Shown here: piece by piece, positions 17,772-26,685 of the stretch | How positions within the stretch are numbered: position 1 is the stretch's first letter | Layout: every line of letters begins with the position of its first letter | Source of the DNA: Paenibacillus sp. EZ-K15 | GTDB taxonomy: Bacteria; Bacillota; Bacilli; Paenibacillales; Paenibacillaceae | Assembly (NCBI RefSeq): GCF_002573715.1 | Contig: NZ_PDHM01000009.1 | Span: forward strand, 184,748-248,747 | Reading direction: 5' to 3' | Length of the DNA: 64,000 nt | Program-made: the position numbers and the translations under genes | Notes under the pieces: generated by a model | What the model was told of the DNA's origin: nothing | The model's input: only the letters and a program-made list of their open reading frames with translations | The model's database searches: none

Positions 17772-18246
17772 CGTGATCCACCACTTTGGCCAGCTCGCCG
17801 ATCTGTTTTTTCAATTCCTCTGCTTCTTCCAGCTTGAGCGCCTGAATGACATGAGTCGTTGCGGCGGTAACGACCTTTACCTTGGCTAAGCCATATTTAC
17901 GAAGGAGCGGTCCCCGCTCCAGCTCGACATGCTGTACACGCGTCATCGGGACAAGGGTGTCACTGAGCCAGATCCAGCCGGAGCGAAGCTCCAATTCTTC
18001 CTCGCTTACCTTGAAGCCGAATTGTTTGTAGGTGAAAGAGGGTACGGCCCAGGTAAACCAGGCTCCGAGAACCAGAAGTCCGATGGTGATCCAGCCCGGT
18101 ATCAGGGTCCACTCGAATATAACAGCAATGATTAGATAGGCTGCTGCAGCGAGTAGAATAACCCCATCCGTAATGAAACCCGTGATGCGAGAGATCGTTA
18201 CGGAGTCCGGGTGACATCTGCGCATGGCGTCAAGCCGATTGTCCAT
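17764..18246 (-). CDS. ydbS: PH-domain membrane protein, YdbS-like
   Basis: This 160-residue protein has two hydrophobic segments (about 25-68) followed by one bPH_2 domain (about 75-150), with SEEELELRSGWIW and PMTRVQHVELERGPLL. The last motif is the typical core of this family. It is the first gene of a two-gene operon with the larger PH protein. AAGGAGG sits nine bases before the ATG. The C-terminus is acidic and helical. Confidence 0.85.
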   Translation of the reverse strand: MDNRLDAMRRCHPDSVTISRITGFITDGVILLAAAAYLIIAVIFEWTLIPGWITIGLLVLGAWFTWAVPSFTYKQFGFKVSEEELELRSGWIWLSDTLVPMTRVQHVELERGPLLRKYGLAKVKVVTAATTHVIQALKLEEAEELKKQIGELAKVVDHDE

Positions 18247-18488
18247 ATGTATGTTCCTCCTTGATGTTTAAGATTCGAGCAGTCCTTGCATTTATATGTA
18301 TGTCTACGTTGCTCGGGAAGGATTCGTTTCATCTAGTCTCCCGTCTTGCTTGCCGTGCCTATCATTGTAGCATAACAGGTTAACGAGCAATTGAACCTGA
18401 CCTAACGGTTGCATGAACACATGCCGAATCTGTTAAGCTTGAGTTAAGGAAGATTATGAAATGATCGAGAATGAAAGGATCGCGTGTA

Positions 18489-19439
18489 ATGAAAATAGAC
18501 CGGCTATTAGCCATAACCGTCCTGCTTCTGAACCGGGGAAGACTGAGTGCCAAGGAGTTGGCCGATCGGTTTGAAGTATCGAGCAAAACCATATATCGCG
18601 ATATGGATACGCTATGCCAAGCCGGGATCCCGATTGTTGCCCACCAGGGAATATCCGGCGGATTTGAAATTATGGAGAATTATATGATCGACAAGTACTG
18701 GCTGTCCGCTGAGGAGATGAGTGCGCTGGTTGCAGCCGTCAAAGGGATGAGCAGCGCACTGGATGATCAACAGATGGGCATCCTGCTTGAGAAGGTAAAA
18801 GCGCTGCTGCATAGGGTAGAGCAGGGCCTTGGAGATGATTATCGTAGGGAACCTGTGGTCATGGACTTTCAGCCTTGGGGACAGCGTCAAGGACTGAAGC
18901 CCGCCGTGGGCTTGCTCAAAAAGGCTATTCAAGAAAAGCGCAGGGTCGAGATGGAGTATATCGATACGCAGGGGAATGCGGAGCGAAGAACCATTGAACC
19001 GGCATCTCTGATTTTGAAGGGCAATATTTGGTATGTACAAGCCTTTTGTCTGGAGCGGGAAGACCATCGCCTCTTCCGGTTGTCGCGTATGCAGGATATA
19101 ACGATGCTGAGCGAGACATATGAGCCAAGGCCATGGCCCGGCAAGGAACGATTGGAATGGGATTCCTCTTGGTCGAGCGCGCTGGAGCAGGAGACTGTGC
19201 TGTTATTCGAAGCAGCCGCGCGTCAGCGGGTGGCGGATATTTTTCCGCCCGAACAAGTAACCGTCAACCCGGACGGCTCGTTACGCGTTCACTTGTTATA
19301 CAAATTGGATGAGTGGTTTTACGGCATGATTCTAAGCTTTGGTGATCAGGTGCTGGTTGAGCAGCCGGGCAAAGCGGCCGAGGAAGTGAAGCGAAGAGCA
19401 CAATTGATTATGCAGCGCTACGATAACCAGGACAGATAG
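18489..19439 (+). CDS. YafY-type transcriptional regulator (HTH_11 plus WYL)
   Basis: This 316-residue cytoplasmic regulator has an N-terminal winged helix (about 1-60) with LSAKELADRFEVSSKTIYRDMDTL, a middle helical region and a WYL sensor domain (about 135-215). The WYL domain carries the sensing motif in IWYVQAFCLEREDHRLFRLSRM. A C-terminal WCX extension ends it. WYL domains bind nucleic acid or small ligands; the target is unknown. ATG 18489 has AAAGGA at a good distance and gives the usual MKIDRLLAI start, so the in-frame ATG at 18471 is set aside. The GyrI-like gene 54 bases downstream is a plausible partner. Confidence 0.88.
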   Translation: MKIDRLLAITVLLLNRGRLSAKELADRFEVSSKTIYRDMDTLCQAGIPIVAHQGISGGFEIMENYMIDKYWLSAEEMSALVAAVKGMSSALDDQQMGILLEKVKALLHRVEQGLGDDYRREPVVMDFQPWGQRQGLKPAVGLLKKAIQEKRRVEMEYIDTQGNAERRTIEPASLILKGNIWYVQAFCLEREDHRLFRLSRMQDITMLSETYEPRPWPGKERLEWDSSWSSALEQETVLLFEAAARQRVADIFPPEQVTVNPDGSLRVHLLYKLDEWFYGMILSFGDQVLVEQPGKAAEEVKRRAQLIMQRYDNQDR

Positions 19440-19493
19440 ATGTCCACGTTACCTCTTTAGAATAGAGATATATTCATTTTAAGGAGGATACAT

Positions 19494-20003
19494 ATGAGTG
19501 ATAGCAATCAGAATCAGAGTGAACGATTTATAGAGGTTAGACCCGCCGTGTCCATTCAGGGTGTCGGCGTTCGAACGACGAATGAAGCGGAGGCGGGACC
19601 GCAAGGCAAGATACCGCAGTTATGGGACCGGTATTTCCAAAGCGGTTTGCAGACACAATTATCTGATAAGGATCAAGCCGTCTATGCGTTGTACACGGAT
19701 TACGAAAGCGACGCATCCGGGGCGTACACCTTAATTATCGGCAACAGGATAGATGAAGACGTGGCTATTGCAGCTTCTTCGGAGGAGTTGCAGCAGGCGT
19801 CCGTCCCGGCAGCCAAGTACATGGTATTCCGGACAAGACGTGGCCCTTTGATGGAAATCGTTCCGCAGGTGTGGCATGAAATTTGGAGTTACTTCCAGCA
19901 ACCAGCCGAAAAAAGGACGTATACCGGCGATTACGAACGCTATGATATGCAGCAGTTTGATCCCGCGAATACTGTGGTGGACGTTTATATCGCCATTGAA
20001 TAG
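19494..20003 (+). CDS. GyrI-like effector-binding domain protein (YdeE-like)
   Basis: This 169-residue protein matches the stand-alone GyrI-like/AraC effector-binding fold. It opens with a strand (IEVRPAVSIQGVGVRT), then IPQLWDRYFQ, a YALYTDYESD segment and a final strand-helix with AKYMVFRTRRGPLMEIVPQVWHEIW split over two elements. It has no DNA-binding domain. Such proteins bind small amphipathic ligands or hydrolyse cyclopropanoid compounds, so the function here is open. AAGGAGG lies about eight bases before the ATG. It follows the WYL regulator on the same strand. Confidence 0.8.
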   Translation: MSDSNQNQSERFIEVRPAVSIQGVGVRTTNEAEAGPQGKIPQLWDRYFQSGLQTQLSDKDQAVYALYTDYESDASGAYTLIIGNRIDEDVAIAASSEELQQASVPAAKYMVFRTRRGPLMEIVPQVWHEIWSYFQQPAEKRTYTGDYERYDMQQFDPANTVVDVYIAIE

Positions 20004-20105
20004 CGGTTAAGAATCGCAGACTGCTCCATTGCTTGGAGTGGAAACGACGATTCTTCGGTAAAACGACTCAATCCGGGAATACGCGATATTGGCCAATAAT
20101 GAATG

Positions 20106-20142
20106 AGAGGGTGATCCTACAGTGGGATCGCCCTCTTTATTT
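20106..20142 (+). terminator. Terminator between convergent GyrI-like and GNAT genes
   Basis: The stem AGAGGGTGATCC / GGATCGCCCTCT contains one G-T pair and is followed by TTTATTT. It sits between two converging genes and may serve both. Confidence 0.8.
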
Positions 20143-20144
20143 CA

Positions 20145-20627
20145 CTATCCGGAGACCGGCTTCTTGACCATCGTTATGAACGTAGTGCCGCCATAATCAA
20201 ACGATGTTACTTCCGAGAAGCCCAGCTGGGTATACAAGCGAATGGCTCGTTCGTTGAATTTGGCAACGGTCAGCCGAAACGATTGGCGATTGTGAATTTC
20301 AGCGATGGACGCCAGCACGAAAGAGAGGAACTCTTTTCCCCGGCCTTGTCCGGTCGATTCCGGTTTCATGCCAAGTCCGAAATCCAGCAGATCCTCGTCA
20401 TATACACCTAACGGGATCGCAATCGGAATTTGGGCAGATGAGCCTGTACAGCAAAAGCCGAACAGCTGCCCTTCCTCGTCCTGTATGGCGTAATACGAAC
20501 ACTCAAGGAGATCTTTTCGAAACTCCTCATCCGGCCCGCTGTTGTAGAAATCATAGGGAGGTTCATAGTTCCATTGCATAATTTGATCGGCGTACGCATC
20601 GGTCATGGCCGCGATACGAAGAGGCAT
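20145..20627 (-). CDS. GNAT family N-acetyltransferase
   Basis: This 160-residue protein has the GNAT fold. The acetyl-CoA-binding motif A is visible as LGMKPESTGQGRGKEFLSF (about 88-106), followed by RLTVAKFNERAIRLYTQLGF, which is the typical motif B region. The acceptor substrate cannot be assigned. The longer reading frame starts at 20636, but its SD (AAAGGA) abuts that ATG. The ATG at 20627 has the same SD eight bases away, so I chose it. It is monocistronic and convergent with the GyrI-like gene. Confidence 0.85.
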   Translation of the reverse strand: MPLRIAAMTDAYADQIMQWNYEPPYDFYNSGPDEEFRKDLLECSYYAIQDEEGQLFGFCCTGSSAQIPIAIPLGVYDEDLLDFGLGMKPESTGQGRGKEFLSFVLASIAEIHNRQSFRLTVAKFNERAIRLYTQLGFSEVTSFDYGGTTFITMVKKPVSG

Positions 20628-20690
20628 TATTCTCATCCTTTGGTTTAAAAATAGTTTTCTTCCATAATCCTTTATTTCGATTTCGAAACG

Positions 20691-20752
20691 AAAAAACCTT
20701 CTCTTCCATGTTCATAGCTGGTTACAAGACCAAGCTACTATGGAAGAGAAGG
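20691..20752 (-). terminator. Terminator of the 20.8-24.1 kb sugar-transport genes
   Basis: Read on the minus strand, a 13-bp stem (ATGCCTTCTCTTCCAT-type arm against ATGGAAGAGAAGG) with an inner AGCT-containing hairpin is followed by six T residues. Confidence 0.9.
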
Positions 20753-20773
20753 CATCCATTCCGAAGGTCTAGC

Positions 20774-21598
20774 TTATTTGAACCCGGTTAGTGCCGATCC
20801 CGATTTCATGAAATACTTCTGTCCGAAGAAATAGATTAGGATCATAGGGATCGCCATGATGGTGGAAGCAGCCATGAGTTTCTCCCACTGCGCCCCGTGG
20901 TCCTGCTGAAAGCTTTGCAGGCCAACGGTGATGGTCCATTTGACCGAATCGTTCAGATAAATGAGCGGTCCCATGAAATCCACGTAAGACCATACAAAAG
21001 AAAATAAAGCGACGGTGGCCAGAGCCGGTTTCAGGATCGGCATGATGATCTGGACATAAACCCGCGGCTCTGAAGCACCGTCGATCTTCGCTGCCTCGGA
21101 CAATTCGGTCGGTACGCCAAGTAGGAACTGCCGAAGCAAGAAGATGAAGAACGGTGCCCCGAAGAATGCGCCGATGGTCAGTGGCATCATCGTGTTGACC
21201 CAGCCCAGCTTGGTAAAGATAATGTACTGCGGAATCATCTGCACTTGAGCCGGCAGAATCATGGTCGCCACCACGATGGTAAAGATGATGTTCCGGCCCC
21301 TCCAGGGGATACGGGATATCGAGTAGGCCACCAGCGGCGCCGAGAAGAGCTGACCGATGATATTAATGATACAGATCATAAACGTGTTCATCATATAGCG
21401 TGTAAAAGGAATGGCTTGAAGGGCTTCTTTATAATTTGACCATTGGAACGTTTCAGGCAGGATACTCGGTGGAAACTTGAGTATTTCTTCCGGTGTCTTC
21501 AACGAGGTCATCACCAGCCATACAAATGGGAACAGGAAGATAACAGCGAATAGAAGAAGGACTACATGCGGTAAGATCACTCGCAACTTGACAGCCAT
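20774..21598 (-). CDS. Carbohydrate ABC transporter permease, MalG/CUT1 type
   Basis: This 274-residue inner-membrane permease has about six transmembrane helices, the MalG length. The cytoplasmic EAA loop that docks the ATPase is EAAKIDGASEPRVYVQIIMP (about 187-206). It is the last gene of a binding protein-permease-permease set. GGAGGTG lies six bases before ATG 21598, so the alternative GTG at 21607, which sits inside the SD, is unlikely. Only one base separates it from the preceding permease stop. No ATPase gene accompanies it. Confidence 0.92.
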   Translation of the reverse strand: MAVKLRVILPHVVLLLFAVIFLFPFVWLVMTSLKTPEEILKFPPSILPETFQWSNYKEALQAIPFTRYMMNTFMICIINIIGQLFSAPLVAYSISRIPWRGRNIIFTIVVATMILPAQVQMIPQYIIFTKLGWVNTMMPLTIGAFFGAPFFIFLLRQFLLGVPTELSEAAKIDGASEPRVYVQIIMPILKPALATVALFSFVWSYVDFMGPLIYLNDSVKWTITVGLQSFQQDHGAQWEKLMAASTIMAIPMILIYFFGQKYFMKSGSALTGFK

Positions 21599-21599
21599 G

Positions 21600-22553
21600 T
21601 TATTCACCTCCGTAATAGACCCAGCGGCCTGACGTTTTTAACAGGATGAACGTAATCAGCAATACGATAATAAACAGAATCCAGGCAAGCGCCGAGGCAT
21701 ATCCCATTTTCAGAAAAACAAAGGCTTCCTGATATAGATTGACCGCATAGAACAGCAGAGACTGCTCCGGGCCGCCCAGTGAGCCGCTTCCGTCCACCTT
21801 GCCTCCGGCCAGAATATAAGACTCCGTAAAAATTTGAAAGGCACCGATCAACCCCATGATGAGTTGAAAAAGAATGATGGGGGACAGCGCAGGAACCGTA
21901 ATCTTCCAGAACCGGTACCACCAATTCGCTCCGTCGACCTGAGCAGCTTCATAATATTGTCTCGGCACGCCCTGGAGGGCGGCCAGAAAGATTAAAGCGC
22001 CCGCACCTGAGCCCCACAGGCTCATCAGGATAAGAGATGGTTTCGTATAACGGGGATCAAGCAGCCACGCCGGATCTGTTAAACCCAGGGTGCGAAGTGC
22101 CATGTTAACCAAACCGAAGTCGGGGTTCAGCATCCATGTCCACAATAGAGCGCTTGCAACGATCGGTATGACGGATGGAAGGTAGAAGATGGTGCGGTAA
22201 TAATTGATCCCCTTTACTTTGAAATTGAGCATCACGGCAATCAGCAGAGAGACGGTTAGCGTGATCGGCACGGATATGAACGCCATGAAAAAGGTGTTAC
22301 CGAGCGACTTATAGAAGCGGTCATCCGCAAAAATTTGCTCGTAATTCTGAAGCCCTACCCACTTGGGAGGGCTGAATAAATCGTATTCGGTCAGACTCAG
22401 GTAGAGCGAACCGAAGAACGGATAGACCGTAAAAGCCAGAAAGCCGATAATCCAAGGAGAGGCGAACGCCAGGCCAAGGTATACATAATGACGCTCCTTC
22501 CTGGACCAGCCTGATGCGTGTTTTCGTTGATTCGCTGTTGTGGAGACCTTCAT
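21600..22553 (-). CDS. Carbohydrate ABC transporter permease, MalF/CUT1 type
   Basis: This 317-residue permease has six predicted membrane helices and an N-terminal basic stretch (about 1-22). The EAA loop is EAAQVDGANWWYRFWKITVP. It pairs with the MalG-type permease immediately downstream. AAGGAG stands about nine bases before the ATG. A MITE-like element lies directly upstream of this SD, between the permease genes and their binding-protein gene. The insertion may alter expression of the permeases relative to the binding protein. Confidence 0.92.
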   Translation of the reverse strand: MKVSTTANQRKHASGWSRKERHYVYLGLAFASPWIIGFLAFTVYPFFGSLYLSLTEYDLFSPPKWVGLQNYEQIFADDRFYKSLGNTFFMAFISVPITLTVSLLIAVMLNFKVKGINYYRTIFYLPSVIPIVASALLWTWMLNPDFGLVNMALRTLGLTDPAWLLDPRYTKPSLILMSLWGSGAGALIFLAALQGVPRQYYEAAQVDGANWWYRFWKITVPALSPIILFQLIMGLIGAFQIFTESYILAGGKVDGSGSLGGPEQSLLFYAVNLYQEAFVFLKMGYASALAWILFIIVLLITFILLKTSGRWVYYGGE

Positions 22554-22578
22554 CTTCGCGATTCTCCTTCCGCTTTAA

Positions 22579-22757
22579 GAGGTTGTTCAAAAAGTCCGCT
22601 TTTGATCACGAAGTGAATCAGGAAGCAGCTCGGCATCGAATCTTGAATTCAGCCGGGCCTTTCGGTGCTCACGTACCCAAAACGTACGCTCCGCTTCTAA
22701 CGTCCCTAGCTTCATCCAACCTTCTCGGTGCTGAAAATCGACCTTTTTGAACACGCA
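22579..22757. mobile_element. MITE-like element of about 180 bp
   Basis: The ends are inverted: AGGTTGTTCAAAAAG at the left, and the complement TGCGTGTTCAAAAAG at the right (11 of 15 matching, last 11 nearly perfect). A direct repeat CTTTAAG lies immediately outside both ends (22572-22578 and 22758-22764) and looks like a 7-bp target duplication. The interior has no credible gene. It sits between a binding-protein gene and its permease genes. Mobility in trans by a related transposase is inferred. Confidence 0.6.
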
Positions 22758-22822
22758 CTTTAAGTATTAGTATGCAGCTCCGCCCAATACGTCGCTGCAT
22801 TGGACAGAGCCTGCTTAGCTCA

Positions 22823-24130
22823 TCATTTCACCAGCGGCTGAATCTTTGCCTTTACCTTGTCCAAGCCTTCCTCCATGCTGACGGTACCTCGGAGAATAGC
22901 ATCATATTGCGCGCTGAACTCCGTCATGTATTCGTTCGCGTAGGAGGAAGCCGGGAAGGACCTCAGGTTTTCGCTTCCCGAATAGTCGAGGAATTCCTTG
23001 AATCCGGGCACATCCTCATAGAGTGGATTGGAGAAAGCAGAGTTTCTCGTTGGGAGATTCCCAAGGGCGGCGGTAAATTCGGCCATTTGCTCCGGTTCGG
23101 TCATCCATTTAATGAATTTCCAGGAAGCGTCCGGGTTTTTGACGCCTTTCGGGATATAGAATACGCTGGTAGTCACATTTCCGGAGTTTTGAAGTTCCGG
23201 GTTGTTCTCATCATAAGGAATCGGGGCAATGCCATAATTCAGATCAGGCGAGTATTGTTTGATGAAGGTGGGCAGCCACTCTCCATCGATCGTCATCGCA
23301 TACTTGCCCGAGAAGAACGGATTCTGTGCCGACATGTATTGGCCAAGCCCGGAAGAGAATCGATCCAGATTATCGGAACCGTATTGATCCCAGATCTCCT
23401 TCGAGAGCTTAATCGCCGATTGGATCCCGGGATGGTCCGGCGTCACCTGCTGCGCCGCTTCATCATAAAACGATCCGTTAAAGGCATAGCTGAACGTATA
23501 CGCATCCATTCCGGGCCACAATCCGAGCCGCTGGAGGCGCCCGCCATCCTCGACGATGCTCAGCTTTTTGATATATTCTTTAAGCTCGCTTATCGTTTCC
23601 GGTGGAGCGTCATAACCAGCTTCCTGCAAAATATCCTTGTTGTAGAACAGCATGGATACATGCATGGCCGTCGGGATCGCATACGTCTTGCCTTCATGCT
23701 GGGAAGTGCTTAGGGCAGCCGGCACGAAGTCCTTAAGATCCAAGCCGTCCTTCGTTATATAATCATCCAGCGGCATCATGGCGCCGCGCAGCCCCCATGG
23801 CACGACATTTTGTCCGAATTGGGATGCGATCTCCGGAGGATTGCCCCCGGTGATTGCGGTAAGCTGTTTCTGATAATCGCTTTGGGATAGGCCTTTTACT
23901 TGAATGTCGGGATTGGCCGAGTTCCACTTGGCAATCAATCGTTCCAGCGCTTCCGCTTCCGGTCCGGTCCAGCCGTACCAGAAGTCGAGCGTTACGGCAT
24001 CTTGGGCAGGCGGATTATCGGATGGCTTGTCACCAGCATCACTGCCCGATTGCGGCGGATTACCGCCAGAGCATCCTGTTACGATAGAGAACAATAGAAT
24101 AAGACTCCATATCAAATGTTTCTTCTTCAT
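22823..24130 (-). CDS. Sugar ABC transporter substrate-binding lipoprotein
   Basis: This is a 435-residue exported lipoprotein. Its signal peptide ends in the lipobox SIVTGCSGG, followed by a Gly/Asp/Pro-rich tether. The mature protein is a family-1 (MalE-like) binding protein with LDFWYGWTGPE at the start, TAITGGNPPEIASQFGQN and a C-terminal WKFIKWMTEPEQMAEF. It captures an oligosaccharide or sugar for the MalF/MalG-type permeases downstream. The frame stays open to 24280, but ATG 24130 has a GGGGAGGAAGAGGA SD and begins the signal peptide. Confidence 0.92.
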   Translation of the reverse strand: MKKKHLIWSLILLFSIVTGCSGGNPPQSGSDAGDKPSDNPPAQDAVTLDFWYGWTGPEAEALERLIAKWNSANPDIQVKGLSQSDYQKQLTAITGGNPPEIASQFGQNVVPWGLRGAMMPLDDYITKDGLDLKDFVPAALSTSQHEGKTYAIPTAMHVSMLFYNKDILQEAGYDAPPETISELKEYIKKLSIVEDGGRLQRLGLWPGMDAYTFSYAFNGSFYDEAAQQVTPDHPGIQSAIKLSKEIWDQYGSDNLDRFSSGLGQYMSAQNPFFSGKYAMTIDGEWLPTFIKQYSPDLNYGIAPIPYDENNPELQNSGNVTTSVFYIPKGVKNPDASWKFIKWMTEPEQMAEFTAALGNLPTRNSAFSNPLYEDVPGFKEFLDYSGSENLRSFPASSYANEYMTEFSAQYDAILRGTVSMEEGLDKVKAKIQPLVK

Positions 24131-24150
24131 TCCTCTTCCTCCCCTTGAGC

Positions 24151-24178
24151 AATCGTGTACAATCGTGTAATCGTAATA
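24151..24178 (-). repeat. Tandem AATCGTGTA-type motifs before the binding-protein gene
   Basis: On the plus strand AATCGTGTAC (24151), AATCGTGTAA (24161) and AATCGTAATA (24169) lie at 10- and 8-bp steps, within 50 bases of the start codon. The 11-mer AATCGTGTACA recurs once at 25362-25372, upstream of the adjacent AraC gene. They may be regulator half-sites. Confidence 0.45.
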
Positions 24179-24332
24179 CGAAGTTCTATCAATTCCCTCC
24201 CCAAAACAGTTGACTAAACAACCGGCCCTGATCCAGTTATTTGTAAGAATTATGGATATCGTAGCATGTAAAAAAATCATTTCATTTCACTATCGTGTTC
24301 AAAAATAGGATTATCGTATGGCATTGAACGTT

Positions 24333-25265
24333 CTATTTGATCGCTTGTTTACGAAAGTCGGTGGGGGAGATACCCGTGTATTTTTTGAAGATTCTGCAAA
24401 AATAAGAGAGTTCATTAAAACCGCTAGAGTAGCAAACATCCGTAACGGTTAACTCCGGCTGCTTCAGCATCATCATGGCCTGCAGAATCCTCAGGTCGGT
24501 GAGATACCGGTTGAATGTTTTGCCTGTCCATTCTTTGAAGAGGATGCAGAACGTGGACCTTGATAAATTTGATAGGGTGCATAGATCATTGAGATTCATA
24601 TCTTCCTGGTAGTGGTTATGGATATGATCAACGACTCTTGTCATGATTCCCCGGTATTTCTCTGATTTCTCGAACCCTTCTTTGAGCAGTTCACCGTTGA
24701 CCTGCCGTACCAGAATCGAGAGGAGGACAAGCAGCTTCGCTTTGAGCGAGATTTGAAAAAAAGGGGTTCGTCTCTCGTATTCAATCAGCATGTCCTTCAA
24801 GACATTTTGGACTGTTACGTCGGTAACGCTGTCCAGCGTTATTTTGGACTGGGCGTTCATTTCCTTGCGCAGAAAATATTCCAGAAACCCCACATCAAAA
24901 AAAGAATGATCTGTTGGCATTTCCTGAAATCTCTCGTTCACGAAGGCTGGCATAAATTCGCATCCGTAAATCTCGATATCCTCATCGGGTGAAATGCTGA
25001 CACTGTGCAAGGTAAATGGAGGTATAACAAAAATATCGCCCTTGGAGATCTCGTACGCCTGTTGATAGACGGTGTGTTGGAATGCCCCTTTTGCCACATA
25101 CCAAATCTGAAAATAATCATGACAATGCGTCCATAAGCTCTGTTGATAGGTCAATTTATACATTTTGCACGGAAGACCTTCCAACATTTCCATCTTTGAG
25201 TTAAAATAAACGACACCTGATCCCGTTAGTTCTTCAATATCAACCTGACTCCAATAAATACTCAA
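24333..25265 (-). CDS. AraC-family regulator with N-terminal cupin domain
   Basis: This 310-residue cytoplasmic regulator begins with an AraC_binding cupin domain (about 30-115; HCHDYFQIWYVAKG and GDIFVIPPFTLHSV). The C-terminal double helix-turn-helix (about 205-305) shows MNLNDLCTLSNLSRSTFCIL and the family signature DVCYSSGFNELSYFCRIFKK. It lies just upstream of the sugar importer on the same strand, so it is the likely local activator. A cre-like site (25302-25315) lies upstream, suggesting carbon catabolite control of the regulator itself. The ligand is unknown. Confidence 0.9.
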   Translation of the reverse strand: MSIYWSQVDIEELTGSGVVYFNSKMEMLEGLPCKMYKLTYQQSLWTHCHDYFQIWYVAKGAFQHTVYQQAYEISKGDIFVIPPFTLHSVSISPDEDIEIYGCEFMPAFVNERFQEMPTDHSFFDVGFLEYFLRKEMNAQSKITLDSVTDVTVQNVLKDMLIEYERRTPFFQISLKAKLLVLLSILVRQVNGELLKEGFEKSEKYRGIMTRVVDHIHNHYQEDMNLNDLCTLSNLSRSTFCILFKEWTGKTFNRYLTDLRILQAMMMLKQPELTVTDVCYSSGFNELSYFCRIFKKYTGISPTDFRKQAIK

Positions 25266-25301
25266 TGTTTTACCCTCCCCTATTGATTTCCTTCAAATTT
25301 A

Positions 25302-25315
25302 AGAAAACGCTTTCA
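25302..25315. promoter_or_regulatory. Candidate catabolite-responsive element (cre)
   Basis: AGAAAACGCTTTCA matches nine of the ten conserved positions of the Gram-positive cre consensus TGNNANCGNTNNCA. It lies 37 bp upstream of the AraC regulator's start codon, where CcpA binding would block expression. Confidence 0.5.
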
Positions 25316-25448
25316 ATTTATAAGCAGCCATTTTCTTAAAGATGATTATCCCTGAAAAACGAATCGTGTACAGCATTCCTCTTCCTGCCCTTTTGAAATA
25401 TGTTTCGCATTCGCAAACATCCTATTTCTAGGGGAACGTGGGGTTGTT

Positions 25449-26642
25449 ATGAAAATTGTATATTTGGATGGTTTGAGAGGTTTAGCTGCATTGATAGTGG
25501 TCGTATCTCATTTTTTTCAGGTGTTTGCACCGTCGGTTTTTGAGGGGAGGAAGGAGATCGAGCATTTCGTTTTCGAGGGGATTGCCGCGCGAACACCGTT
25601 TAATCTGCTGTTTAACGGCAACTTCTCTGTTTGTCTGTTTTTTGTGCTGAGCGGATATGTGCTCAGCTATCGATTTTTTCAAACCGGGGACAGGCTCATC
25701 ATTTATTCGTCTGCCATTCGCCGCTATTTTCGTTTGGCTGTACCCGCCTTGGTATCCGTCTTCCTTGCTTATCTAATCATCGTGTTGGATCTCGGAGCAT
25801 ACGACAATATACGCGGAATGACGTTATCTTCGATGCCCGATCCGTTTATGGCTAACGCCAATCTGCTAGTCATGCTGAAGGAAGGCTTGTTTCATACCTT
25901 TTTCACGTATGGATCGCAGTATAATCCTGTACTCTGGACCATGACTTATGAGCTGTTCGGATCGTTTCTGATTTTTGGGTTTCTTGTCCTGTGTGGGAGA
26001 CGGGTGATCCGTTATGCTGCATATGTTCTCCTGGTCTACGCCTTCAACGATTCTTACTACCTGGGATTTGTGCTGGGGATGCTGCTCGCAGACTTGAAGC
26101 ATAGCGATCGGGATTGGCTGTCTTATTTCAATGCACCATGGATGAGCTTCATATGGATCACGGTTGGCATTTATCTTGGCTCTTATCCATACTTGGATCC
26201 GGAGGGAACAATCTATTCTATTCTCGTGTGGGAATCGGATAGATTCGAATTTTTTACATTTTATCATGTGATCGGATCGTTTCTGATTCTGATAGCCCTG
26301 CTGAATTCGAGATGGCTGCAAGCGTTGTTTCATCATAAGTTATTTGCCTATCTGGGAAAGATATCGTTCTCGCTCTATCTAGTGCACTTCACGATCATTT
26401 GTACACTGGGATGCCATCTATTTCTTCTGTTCAGCACATTTCTCTCCTATGGGTGGAATGTAATCGTGACGAGTCTAATCACGGTTCCGGTGATCTTTGG
26501 CGCTGCCCATGTATTCTACCGGCTGGTGGACGTTAACGTCTTATCTTTGCTGTCGCGCTGGAGCAAGAAATGGCTTGCCAGCCGGAAGAGGAGAGCGCTC
26601 AATGCCCATGTCCCTCATGAGCAATCCGTAAAGGCAGACTAA
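25449..26642 (+). CDS. Membrane acyltransferase family 3 (OafA/YrhL-like)
   Basis: This 397-residue integral membrane protein has around ten hydrophobic segments. The N-terminal signature YLDGLRGLAALIVVVSHFFQ contains the family's conserved His. The FFVLSGYVLSYRFF segment is equally typical, and FAYLGKISFSLYLVHFTIIC lies near the end. Family members O-acylate cell-surface polysaccharides, peptidoglycan or small molecules. The substrate is not evident. It is divergent from the AraC gene and stands alone; a link to the diaminopropionate genes 1.1 kb downstream is possible but not shown. Confidence 0.88.
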   Translation: MKIVYLDGLRGLAALIVVVSHFFQVFAPSVFEGRKEIEHFVFEGIAARTPFNLLFNGNFSVCLFFVLSGYVLSYRFFQTGDRLIIYSSAIRRYFRLAVPALVSVFLAYLIIVLDLGAYDNIRGMTLSSMPDPFMANANLLVMLKEGLFHTFFTYGSQYNPVLWTMTYELFGSFLIFGFLVLCGRRVIRYAAYVLLVYAFNDSYYLGFVLGMLLADLKHSDRDWLSYFNAPWMSFIWITVGIYLGSYPYLDPEGTIYSILVWESDRFEFFTFYHVIGSFLILIALLNSRWLQALFHHKLFAYLGKISFSLYLVHFTIICTLGCHLFLLFSTFLSYGWNVIVTSLITVPVIFGAAHVFYRLVDVNVLSLLSRWSKKWLASRKRRALNAHVPHEQSVKAD

Positions 26643-26685
26643 AGACTAAGGATATCAAATAAGCCCATTTATGCATGAGAAAAAA

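Noticed and set aside
22579..22757. Reading the MITE-like element as part of a gene
   Set aside because: No frame through it has an SD or protein motif, and the terminal repeats explain the sequence better.
22772..23713. A 313-codon open frame on the plus strand
   Set aside because: It is antisense to the sugar-binding lipoprotein gene, whose lipobox and family motifs are clear. The predicted protein is Arg/Ile-rich shadow sequence.
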